In this document: positions 19,955-28,317 of the stretch, in pieces | Layout: every line of letters begins with the position of its first letter | Position numbering within the stretch: the stretch's first letter is position 1 | Assembly (NCBI GenBank): GCA_963664605.1 | Contig: OY761536.1 | Span: 124,001 to 188,000 of the forward strand | DNA length: 64,000 bases | Reading direction: 5' to 3' | Origin: JAHOYW01 sp963664605 | GTDB taxonomy: Bacteria > Verrucomicrobiota > Lentisphaeria > Victivallales > Victivallaceae | Program-made: the position numbers and the translations under genes | Notes under the pieces: generated by a model | Database searches by the model: none | Seen by the model: the letters and a program-made list of their open reading frames with translations, nothing else | Told to the model about the DNA's origin: nothing

Positions 19955-22021
19955 ATGTCGTCGATGAAGTTGATGGAGGATACAACGCAGAAACTTATCA
20001 ACAGCTACAGCTACGACGCTATGAGCCGTATAGTGACGGTTTCGGACGGCACGAATACCGCCGAATACACCCGTCTTTCCGGCACTAACCTCCTTAACAG
20101 CATTGTCGTCAAGCAGGGCGAGGCCACCAAATTAAGTACGACTAAAACTTACGACGCGTTCAACCGTCTGCTTTCGACTTCGAGCGTTGCGGGCGCAGCT
20201 ACCCGTACTTACACTTACGAATACAACGACAAAGACCAACGCACGAAGCTGACCTTAGCCGACGGCACTTACTGGGAGTACACTTACGATGAAAAAGGCC
20301 AGGTCACCAGCGGCATTAAGAAAGACGCCGCCGGGAACGCCATTGCCGGGCAGAGCTTCAACTATACCTTTGACGACATCGGCAACCGCAAGACCGCGAC
20401 CGAAGGCATGACCGGGATGGATTCCGCATATAGCAGTAATAACGTTAACCAGTATACTCAAAGGACTATTCCGGGAGCGGTTCCGATAGCCGGGAGCGCC
20501 GCGACTGACGCGACCGTCAGGGTCAAAGACGCTGACACCGGGCAGGTTTACCATACTACCCGCTCAGGTAAGTATTTCTCTAAGGCCGTACCCGTGGACA
20601 ACACAAGCGCCGCCAAAGAAGCGAACCTCGAAATCCACGCGGTGAAGTTTGACGCTACCGAGGACAAGGACATAGTCAAGACTATATCCGGTAAATACTA
20701 TGTAGCTAAAACGCCACAAACTTATACTTATGACAATGACGGAAACATGACCTCGGACGGAACATGGACATATACTTACAATGCGGAAAACCGTCCTGTT
20801 ACCGTAATTAATGCGGATAATACCAAGAAATTCGAGTATAAGTACGACTATGCAGGTAGACGCATTGAAGAAAAATATTATACCTCTACTGGCACTTGGA
20901 CTTTATCAAAACATCTTAAATTTGTGTACAAAGGTTTTAAGAAAATAGCTGAATACGATGGAAGCGACAATCTCCTGAAACTCTACACTTGGCAGCCTGT
21001 TGATTTGGACGTGCCGTTGTGGGTAAAGGACGGCACAAATTACTATTTCTACATCGTTGGCGGAAATAAAAACGTTCGTTCAATGGTAGACGTATCAGGC
21101 AATGAAGTCGCCAGCTACGATTATAAGCCATTCGGCGGTATTGCTTCAAAATCCGGTACATATGCCGATGACAACATGTATCGTTTCAGTAGCGAATACT
21201 ACAATCCTGTACTCAAATCCAGTGACTACGGGCTTCGTGATTACGGATTTAACTTTGGACGTTGGCTAACTCGTGATCCAATTGGAGAAAGAGGTGGATT
21301 TAATCTGTATGGGATGACTGGAAACAGCCCAATAAATTACTGGGATCATTTAGGGTACTATGATACTACCATGATTAGTAATCCCAATGAACCAATAAGT
21401 CAGCATAGCACTAAGAAAATCTTATATAATAGTTATTCTGAATCAGACAAAGCTTGTGGCGGTAGAGGAGCATGCGCAGAGCTTGGAGCTGTTGATAAAG
21501 TCGTATTTAAGATTATTTCCAACCCTTACAAAAGCAAAGGGAAAAAAGTTAAATCTTGTTGTCTTACTATAGCTAAAGTTATTTGGCATACAATCATAAG
21601 AATACCAACAAGAACCGCTTGGAATAAAGCTGGTCAAGAAGGTTCAGCGGGACGCTGGAAGCTGAATAAAGGATTCAAAGACTGGACAAATTCAGAATAT
21701 TATAATAATAATATTTTTCACACTTATGATGGCGTTATGCTTCATGAACAACAACATATAAAGCAATATGAAAAAATAGGGCAAAAAGCTATTGATATAT
21801 ATAACGAAGAATTTACTATCAAAAATTGCACTGACAATTCTACCATAAAAGAAACCCTCGAATTAAGTGATTATGTCAATCATGGTTCATATATCGAATC
21901 TGAAATGTTTGCACAATTTACTAAGTGGAACAGAAGTAAGAAATCCCCAATAGGCAGAGCGGAAGAAGAAGCCGTACAGGTAGAAAGACAATATTATGAA
22001 AAACTATATGGGAAATATTAA
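19955..22021 (+). CDS. RHS displaced cassette 6: HExxH metallopeptidase-like tip
   Basis: The 688-residue core-plus-tip frame has no signal peptide. The core ends with GRWLTRDPIGERGGFNLYG and WDHLGY. The tip (21356-22018, 221 residues) contains a CGGRGAC segment, an AGRWKL segment, then VMLHEQQHIKQYEK (HEQQH at 21743-21757). About 50 residues further on comes YIESEMFAQ, whose Glu could be the third zinc ligand as in gluzincin peptidases. This suggests a zinc-dependent protease, or possibly another hydrolase, acting on an extracytoplasmic target. The partner lipoprotein starts two bases after the stop. Activity is inferred from motifs only. Confidence 0.78.
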   Translation: MSSMKLMEDTTQKLINSYSYDAMSRIVTVSDGTNTAEYTRLSGTNLLNSIVVKQGEATKLSTTKTYDAFNRLLSTSSVAGAATRTYTYEYNDKDQRTKLTLADGTYWEYTYDEKGQVTSGIKKDAAGNAIAGQSFNYTFDDIGNRKTATEGMTGMDSAYSSNNVNQYTQRTIPGAVPIAGSAATDATVRVKDADTGQVYHTTRSGKYFSKAVPVDNTSAAKEANLEIHAVKFDATEDKDIVKTISGKYYVAKTPQTYTYDNDGNMTSDGTWTYTYNAENRPVTVINADNTKKFEYKYDYAGRRIEEKYYTSTGTWTLSKHLKFVYKGFKKIAEYDGSDNLLKLYTWQPVDLDVPLWVKDGTNYYFYIVGGNKNVRSMVDVSGNEVASYDYKPFGGIASKSGTYADDNMYRFSSEYYNPVLKSSDYGLRDYGFNFGRWLTRDPIGERGGFNLYGMTGNSPINYWDHLGYYDTTMISNPNEPISQHSTKKILYNSYSESDKACGGRGACAELGAVDKVVFKIISNPYKSKGKKVKSCCLTIAKVIWHTIIRIPTRTAWNKAGQEGSAGRWKLNKGFKDWTNSEYYNNNIFHTYDGVMLHEQQHIKQYEKIGQKAIDIYNEEFTIKNCTDNSTIKETLELSDYVNHGSYIESEMFAQFTKWNRSKKSPIGRAEEEAVQVERQYYEKLYGKY

Positions 22022-22023
22022 TA

Positions 22024-22971
22024 ATGAAAAAAAATATGGTTTGGGGAGTTTTATATTTATTCTTGTTTTCTGGGTGTAACAGTTTGCATAACGATCCAGC
22101 TCTCAAAGAGTGGAAAGATTTTCAGATTCGTAAAATGAATTCAGACGCAAAAATTGGCGGAACTTGGGAAATACTAAAACTAACAGAGGTTAAGCATGAT
22201 TTAATGGCTAGCAATTTTGCTATATATGAAATTCAATCAATGCAATTTAAAAAAGCTAAGGAGAAATTAGATAATATATTAGATGATACTTCTTTACGTT
22301 CTAAAGAAATTAGCACTGTTATTTCGTTCATAAAAAATAAATATTTCATTGATAAATATAAAATAGTATTATCAATAAACGAACAAGTACATGACATTGC
22401 TAGGCTTATTGCTAATTCTTTTAGTAGAATAGAAAATAACAATAGTAAAATAACTATAATTCAACAAAAAGAATTTGATAAATTATTAAAACAATTACAA
22501 TTACTTGAAATCAAACTCTTTCGTTTTAATTCAAAATGGTTGAAATTAAGTCGCACAATACCTAATTATGACCACGCATTACTACTCGAAGCCTGTCCAA
22601 ACTATTATCAGACAAGTATTAGGGCTTATGGATCAGCGAAATTTTATAACGAAATAAATTCATATATTGAAAGTGGAGAATTTGTGCTTAATGAAATAAT
22701 TAAATCGAGAATAAGCACAAATCACTGGCCAAGCAGAAAGATTTTTGATAATAAGATTAACTTTTCCAATTGGAATTATTCTACCCAAAACAAATCATTT
22801 TCCATTTGGCGTAGTGTTGATTTGCTGGGGCCGAACAAATATATTTTGCGCTATATTTATGAACCAGAAAAAAAAGGATGGTATTTAGAATTCCTTGAAA
22901 CTAATAAATCAGCATTCATGAAAAAATCAGCTACTATCGAAAAATGGACTGCATCTTGTAAAAACAAGTAA
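22024..22971 (+). CDS. Putative immunity lipoprotein 6
   Basis: The 315-residue lipoprotein has a lipobox ending FSGC (Cys about residue 18). The mature part is strongly helical, with long Lys/Glu/Ile/Leu stretches at about residues 60-180 that could form a helical bundle, and a C-terminal part rich in aromatic residues. It lies two bases after cassette 6. No family was recognised. It is the likely partner of the HExxH tip. Confidence 0.65.
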   Translation: MKKNMVWGVLYLFLFSGCNSLHNDPALKEWKDFQIRKMNSDAKIGGTWEILKLTEVKHDLMASNFAIYEIQSMQFKKAKEKLDNILDDTSLRSKEISTVISFIKNKYFIDKYKIVLSINEQVHDIARLIANSFSRIENNNSKITIIQQKEFDKLLKQLQLLEIKLFRFNSKWLKLSRTIPNYDHALLLEACPNYYQTSIRAYGSAKFYNEINSYIESGEFVLNEIIKSRISTNHWPSRKIFDNKINFSNWNYSTQNKSFSIWRSVDLLGPNKYILRYIYEPEKKGWYLEFLETNKSAFMKKSATIEKWTASCKNK

Positions 22972-23130
22972 AACCAGATTTCATCTTCTGCAATGAGCCA
23001 GCATGAATCCAACGAGACACTTTTACCAGCTGATGAAATCACCAGATATTGCAGAGGTCGTATTTTTCGCATTTAGTATAGACGCAATATCCCCCGCTTT
23101 GGAATGCGGCAAAATCAACATTGCATAACC
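22972..23130 (+). repeat. Inter-cassette spacer, class II, copy 2
   Basis: This non-coding spacer follows lipoprotein 6. Its right end (23098-23131) carries the exact 34-base segment also found at 13776-13809. RHS-core homology then begins at AATTACGACCCGG, further upstream in the core than in any other cassette. Confidence 0.7.
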
Positions 23131-23592
23131 TGAAATTACGACCCGGCAAGCGGCTTTATGACCTCTAAAGTCTATGACGACGGCAAGGGCACGACCTATA
23201 CCTGCAACGCGGGCGGACAGCTTCTAACCAGGGTTTGGGATCGCGGCATTACCACGACTTACGGCTATGACAACGCCGGAAGTCAGAACAGCATTGATTA
23301 TTCGGATACCACCCCGGACATCAGTTTTACTTATAACCGCATGGGGCAACTGGCGACGGTTACCGACGCCTCTGGAACCCGGACAAACACTTATGACGCG
23401 AATTTACGGCTTGCATCTTCGAGTATCCCGTATATATTGAGTGGTAACGGTAAACTTGAATACGCCTATGATACGCTTGGGAGAATGTCGTCGATGAAGT
23501 TAATGGAGGATACAACGCAGAAACTGATAAATTCCTACACCTACGATGCTATGAGCCGTATAGCGACGGTTTCAGACGGTACGAATACCGCC
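23131..23592 (+). pseudogene. RHS core fragment 7, truncated by transposase remnant
   Basis: The sequence corresponds to bases 5523-5985 or so of the full-length gene, in the same frame (readable from the ATG at 23158: TSKVYDDGKGTTYTCN...). It is nearly identical except for changes such as Tyr to Cys. Homology stops at ACGAATACCGCC (23592), where the transposase remnant begins. No tip or partner follows. It is a broken seventh cassette. Confidence 0.8.
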
Positions 23593-24646
23593 AAGCCGTT
23601 CCTTGCACTTGATTTCGCCTGTTGCACTTCCGATTTCATTTACTGGAAAAGGAATACAATTATCAAGCCCCTGATGATTGCGTTCGGTATGATAATGTTC
23701 CACGTAGTTTTTAACAGCGCGGCGCAAGGACTTTTCCCCGGCAAAGATGATTTTATTCAAACACTCGGATTTTATGCTCAAAACAAATCTTTCAGCGTAA
23801 GCGTTCAAATTCGGTGACCTGGGCGGCAGGCGGATAGGACGCACTCCGGCAGATTCCAGTATTTCATCAAACTGCATCGTATATTTGCCGTCCCGGTCGT
23901 GGATGAGATATTTCGCGTTAATCAGTTCACCGTCAAAGCCGCTAATATTTCTAGCAATCTGTGCCATCCAGTCACCATTAGGGTGTGGAGTCATACCACC
24001 AATAAAAAATTTCACGAGAGCCGACATTGATAAAAAACAGCACATAATAGGTGATAAGTCCGAATTTTGACCATATTTCAGCCGTAAAAAAGTCCGTAGC
24101 CCACAATACGTCTTTATGGACTTTGATAAATTCATTCCACGACATGCCGTCATAACCGCGATCACCGGAAGGACTAATGCCTTTCTCTTTCAGTATATTG
24201 GCAACGGTATTTCTGGAAACTTTTATTCCAAGATTATATATCGCTCCGGCAATACGAGTATATCCCCATGAAGGATTATCCAAAGCCATATTAACCACAA
24301 GCGTTGCGATCTCCTCAGGAGTTTTTGGTCTGCCTATTTTTCTTAGGGATTGTGACGAATCAAATTTCTTTGCCACAAGCTGCCGATGCCAGCGCAAAAT
24401 CGTAGCCGGGGTAACAATCGAAGCAAGGTCATAAAGGCGGCTGTCGAGAGCTTTGCCTTTTTCCGCAAGCAGTTTGCGCTGTTCATCGGTGAAACGCAGT
24501 CGCTTTTTATTTTTCTTGAGTTGAGCTTTTACAACCAGTAATTCCGCCTGCAGATATTCATTCTCCCTTGCCAGTTGTTCATTAATATCTAAAGTCCCAA
24601 CCTGTCGAATCAGACGCAAAGCAGCCAACCAGAATATTTTTCTCAT
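23593..24646 (-). pseudogene. Integrase-type (rve) DDE transposase, frameshifted and truncated
   Basis: Read on the minus strand from ATG 24646, the product has a coiled N-terminal part, an HTH-like part (TPATILRWHRQL, GRPKTPEE, NPSWGYTRIAGA) and an integrase core with WATDFF, LIHDRDGKY and YAERFV as the D, D and E motifs. Near 24000 a run of six T breaks the frame: upstream reads GSREIF, and the continuing frame reads FIGGMTPHPNGDW. One T fewer restores a single protein. At the far end CKERLGG runs straight into antisense RHS core, so the natural C-terminus and the element end are missing. No terminal inverted repeats or target duplication were found. The frameshift could be a homopolymer sequencing error; the truncation could not. 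Confidence 0.82.
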
Positions 24647-24660
24647 ATTTCCCCTATGTA
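23593..24660 (-). mobile_element. Remnant insertion sequence next to RHS array
   Basis: The extent is approximate: the left edge is the sharp loss of RHS-core homology at 23592/23593, and the right edge is placed just beyond the transposase start. The outer ends are not identifiable. RHS core does not resume on the right side, so this was not a clean insertion. Confidence 0.55.
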
Positions 24661-24846
24661 TAATTATACATATAGCATATTTATTCCCCTGTAAATTTAC
24701 AGGCTTTTATAAAGATGATTTAATTTTTATACTAATAACAAAAAACGTTAAGCTATTTACAGATTTTTAATATTTTGACTTTAATATTTACTTGTTTGTG
24801 GTATTTTAAACTATGGTTTGAATTTTTTAATTATGGGAGAGGTTTT

Positions 24847-26133
24847 ATGCAGGTTTTAAGAAGTTTTTTGTTTGTTTTTTGCTTGATTATCGGGATTGGC
24901 GCTAACGCTAAAGAATATAATTGTTTTTGGGAAGCCGCTAAGTATGCCGATGAGATCGGGATTATTAAATCCCGGAACCGAGGAAAAGACTTGAAACTAA
25001 CCGGTTTCCTATCCGGGAAAAAATCAGATGTAAAAATGAAATTTCTCGGCTGGCTTGTCTGGCAGGTCAGAACTAAAGGAGATTATTTACTGCCCTTGAC
25101 CAAGAAGGACGCTACGTATGTGATTTGCGGTCAGAAATATAATATTCCCGCCATTAAAGCTGGTGATGTTACAAAATATAATAAGCTCATTGACCAATAC
25201 AAAAAACTTAGGCCTGAAGAAGAAAACGCTTTCTTGAAAAAAGTGATCAGTGATGAAAACTATGCTTCATTGGCTCTTGTATGTTTGTATCGTTTGAATG
25301 GCATTGGTGAGTTCAGCCGGGTTATGCCTAAAAAAGACTGTAATTTCTGGCTGGCGGTTTATTCACAGAAGAATATTAACATTGGTTTTAAAAGGTATCT
25401 ACTCTATAATATTTCCAGAAGAAACTTTTCAAACAGCGTCGCTATTTTTGAATTGGCATTGAAAGACCCTAAACTCAGTAATATGGCTGGTCAGATTTTT
25501 GTCAAAAAGGACAAGAAGAGATTTGAAAAACTGATGATTTCATGGCTGGCAAATGATAGGCTCAAGTCATTTGCTTTAATGAACTCACAGAATATGGTCG
25601 GAAATCCAGCCTATGTTTCAACGTCCATGAAATATTTTGATCCCAAAAACAAAAAAGAACTGATATATTTTATTCCAATACTCTGCGCTACATCTAATAG
25701 AAAAGCTCAGGATTTTATTAAAACATTCCTGAAAACCGCTACGGATAAAAAAGATTTCATGTTGTACCTTACCGTTTTGAAAAATATCAGCGATTCCAGG
25801 TCAACAGCTTACACAAAAGAATTAAAAATATTCTTGAAGAACCATAGGAATGACCGCTTTGTTATGGGAGGGGTTGTTTATCCGAGGATTCTGCTTTGCC
25901 TTTGCCTGGCGAATGACGCGGAAGGCTATAAACGTACACTGGAATATATAAATGAGTTGAAACCTGAATCAAAGCAGAATAGCGACAAAGCGAAGATAAA
26001 TAATTTTATGCGGGTCTTTCATCTGTACAATGCAAGGCTGAACAAGCTTGAAGATTTAAAGAAAGATATTCAGGCAAAATTAGCGAAAACAAAGCCCGTT
26101 GATTCCAAAAAGAAAAAAGGTAAACGCAGCTAA
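24847..26133 (+). CDS. Secreted helical repeat protein, paralogue of the left-edge gene
   Basis: The 428-residue product starts at the ATG at 24847, behind GGGAGAGG; an upstream TTG at 24775 has no ribosome site. It has a Sec signal peptide (residues 1-22, cleavage likely after GANA). The mature protein is Lys-rich and predicted helical, resembling a HEAT/TPR-like solenoid. It shares ordered blocks with the protein ending at 1205 (FWEAAK, YLLPLTKKD, FLKKVI, KRFEKLM-SWLAND, TSMKYF) and a Lys-rich C-terminus. It is the first intact gene after the transposase remnant, and with its paralogue it frames the RHS array. The role is unknown. Confidence 0.75.
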   Translation: MQVLRSFLFVFCLIIGIGANAKEYNCFWEAAKYADEIGIIKSRNRGKDLKLTGFLSGKKSDVKMKFLGWLVWQVRTKGDYLLPLTKKDATYVICGQKYNIPAIKAGDVTKYNKLIDQYKKLRPEEENAFLKKVISDENYASLALVCLYRLNGIGEFSRVMPKKDCNFWLAVYSQKNINIGFKRYLLYNISRRNFSNSVAIFELALKDPKLSNMAGQIFVKKDKKRFEKLMISWLANDRLKSFALMNSQNMVGNPAYVSTSMKYFDPKNKKELIYFIPILCATSNRKAQDFIKTFLKTATDKKDFMLYLTVLKNISDSRSTAYTKELKIFLKNHRNDRFVMGGVVYPRILLCLCLANDAEGYKRTLEYINELKPESKQNSDKAKINNFMRVFHLYNARLNKLEDLKKDIQAKLAKTKPVDSKKKKGKRS

Positions 26134-26135
26134 TT

Positions 26136-26708
26136 TTATTTATTATCCAGAAATACTGGTATCAGTTCCAGTTTGCGTCGCTTTCCTTTTCTCCACATAA
26201 GCAGCATGAACACCAATAATGATGCAGGGATCGCTGCAAAAATCGCCAGATAACCTGTATATTTCAGAGATTTAAATGGGTTTTCTCCGAGAAATTGAAT
26301 TATATATGGAAGTAATGCTCCAAGGAAGAAGGCTATCGCAATGGCAAATAATGCGAATCGCCAGAAATAATTCCACCACGTTAGAGTTTTCCTGAAGAAA
26401 CCAACTTGGTATTGGCAGTTTTCAGTATTATATTTTTCTCTGGATGATGGAATAAGTATAAAATTTGACTTCCAGGTTCGCTTGCCCAATATAGAGTTAA
26501 ATATTAAAAATGATACAAGCAGGTGTAAGAATAGATTGCCTACCTTGGCTGTCCAGTAAAAGAAAAAGGGATTACCGAAAGCTTTACACAGGTGATTGAT
26601 TATAATTCCAATGGCAATCTGCATTGCTACAAGAAGAACAGCATATCTCCAGAAAAATTTCCACCAGGCTTTGACCACATCTTTAAAGGCTACTTTATCG
26701 TTACTCAT
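26136..26708 (-). CDS. Membrane protein with internal duplication
   Basis: The start is set at the second of two adjacent ATGs (26708), about six bases from AGAGGA; a longer frame to 26786 lacks a ribosome site. The product (about 190 residues) contains two similar halves. Each begins with an amphipathic Trp-rich segment (WWKFFWRYAVL and WWNYFWRFALF) followed by two hydrophobic spans, giving four spans in all, and ends with a basic tail. No family was recognised. It is convergent with the helical repeat gene, with two bases between stops. Confidence 0.6.
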   Translation of the reverse strand: MSNDKVAFKDVVKAWWKFFWRYAVLLVAMQIAIGIIINHLCKAFGNPFFFYWTAKVGNLFLHLLVSFLIFNSILGKRTWKSNFILIPSSREKYNTENCQYQVGFFRKTLTWWNYFWRFALFAIAIAFFLGALLPYIIQFLGENPFKSLKYTGYLAIFAAIPASLLVFMLLMWRKGKRRKLELIPVFLDNK

Positions 26709-27275
26709 CATTTTCCTCTTGTATACTATTTTTGTTATAAAACAGGAAATAGAATAGTGGAAAAATAAGTAAAAGTCAAACTTCAAAAATGAAAAAGCGG
26801 TTATTTATTTAAGAATAAATAAAAGTAAAAAAATGCCGTCAGCAAGTTGGAAGAATTAAGGAGTCCAATAAAGATACTCGCGAATGCCGCAGAACGCCTG
26901 AAAAAATAATCCGGCTCATTATTAATTCTGGTTTGATTTGTCCTGATTCTGCTTTATTTTATTACGCGGGGTGTGGATGATTCATGTGGCGAATCTCTTT
27001 CAGCCGGATTGTGTCGCCGGTCGGTCAAAATACACCACTTGTGGTCACTTGAAAATGTACCACCTCTTGACTTAATTTATTAGCGACTTTCCTCTTTGTC
27101 AAATAATGTTTCGGAATCTTGTTTCCGATGTTTACTCAAACGGTAACTTTTTCCTTAATACATGAGTGTGTATTACCCCATGTGTTGAGCATACATGAAG
27201 CATGTAATCGTATATATACAGCTGTTACATGACATTACATTCTACACGTTGTATGTAAGCAAAAATATAATTACA

Positions 27276-27326
27276 ATGTAGAACGCATGTAATGATTTTA
27301 AGCTCAAAATGTAGTACGCGTGTAAT
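27276..27326. repeat. Pair of 18-base near-identical repeats
   Basis: Two copies (27276-27293 and 27309-27326) of ATGTAG(A/T)ACGC(A/G)TGTAAT lie 33 bases apart. Related pieces (CATGTAATC, TTACATTCTACACG in reverse orientation) lie within the preceding 100 bases. Confidence 0.6.
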
Positions 27327-27456
27327 CAAGATGTAAGCTTTTTACAAGTTACACAACATAAAATAAAAGATTGTTTGAATATTAGGTTTTGTTAGGTTTT
27401 TACATTCTGTCGTGTTGGCTGTTTTTAAATATGTCTAACACTATCAAAAGCCATTC

Positions 27457-27597
27457 TGGTAGTTTATTTGTTCCACTGGTAGTTTATTTGTTCCACTGGT
27501 AGTTTATTTATTGTACTGGTAGTTTATTTTAATTTGCCCTAAGCTTAAACAAACAGAAAACAACTGGTAGTTTATTGGTAGTTTATTGGTAGTTTAT
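27457..27597. repeat. Seven-copy iterated repeat TGGTAGTTTAT
   Basis: Copies start at 27457, 27477, 27497, 27517, 27565, 27576 and 27587. The first four have a 20-base period with linker TTGTTCCAC or close variants. The last three are directly abutted with an 11-base period. No gene overlaps them. The arrangement looks like iterons or a slipped tandem repeat; its function is unknown. Confidence 0.85.
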
Positions 27598-27653
27598 TTT
27601 GATTTTTCTATTGGATACAATGGAAGACTTAAAAGTACTTTTGAGGAGGAAGT

Positions 27654-27728
<75 letters not shown>

Positions 27729-27810
27729 ACGTGATTTGTAATTTTTATTATTACAGAGTTTTTAGTATAACCTTAAAACCTGATATTGCAAATGCTCTGG
27801 AATAAAAAAG

Positions 27811-28317
27811 CTATTTTTTTATTATTTCCCTTATGGAAACTGAATAAATCAACCATTCACCCTCTACCAAACGCAGTTTGCAAGTCAATTCTTTATAATC
27901 ATCAATGGACTTTCCACGCTTGGTCACACCATTTACCGCTCCAGTAAAATTGACCGTCGCTTTTTCAGGAGAATTTAAAATTATTTCAACATCATGCGCT
28001 GAGAATCTAACATGCCTGAACATACTCCGGCTGCGCATTGAATTGCTGGATATTTGTACCGGCGTATAAGTGCCGGAAAATGATGAAACTCCAATTTGGA
28101 ACTTGCAACGTGAAGCAAAAAAGCTTTCCAGACTTTTGCTCTTGATCAACCCCGTACTCAATTTATCGCCGGAAGATTTTGACGCCTTGGCAAGAAAATT
28201 TGCCAATCGATTTCTTATCTGTTTCTCGGGCGTTATTTTTCCGGAAAACTGAAACGCAATTACAGTAATAATTATTAAAAGCAGGACAATTACTATATAT
28301 TTTATGTATTTTACCAT
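27811..28317 (-). CDS. Membrane-anchored hypothetical protein
   Basis: The 168-residue product has one N-terminal membrane span (about residues 5-22, IKYIVIVLLLIIITVIAF) and a soluble alpha/beta domain. Its last part (KELTCKLRLVEGEWLIYSVSIREI) resembles NTF2-like proteins, which end in this kind of WLIxxVxI strand. The fold assignment is tentative. The ATG overlaps the signal peptidase stop by seven bases (ATGGTAA), so the two are translationally coupled. Confidence 0.7.
   Translation of the reverse strand: MVKYIKYIVIVLLLIIITVIAFQFSGKITPEKQIRNRLANFLAKASKSSGDKLSTGLIKSKSLESFFASRCKFQIGVSSFSGTYTPVQISSNSMRSRSMFRHVRFSAHDVEIILNSPEKATVNFTGAVNGVTKRGKSIDDYKELTCKLRLVEGEWLIYSVSIREIIKK

Larger units (their letters stand above)
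26787..27653. other. Long AT-rich gap without genes
   Basis: No convincing open frame is present. The first part (about 26800-27100) contains ATACACCACTTGTGGTCACT and a nearby TGTACCACCT, reminiscent of degraded insertion-sequence ends. The middle holds repeated ATGTAG/TGTAAT motifs, and the right part holds the TGGTAGTTTAT repeats listed separately. Confidence 0.5.

Noticed and set aside
23593..24660. Intact insertion sequence with programmed frameshift
   Set aside because: The frame change at the T run could in principle be programmed, but the element also lacks its end and transposase C-terminus, so it cannot be intact.
27457..27597. CRISPR array
   Set aside because: Repeats are only 11 bases and spacers are the same short sequence or absent; no cas genes are near. 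The Cas4-like protein at 59357 is 32 kb away and lacks the nuclease site.
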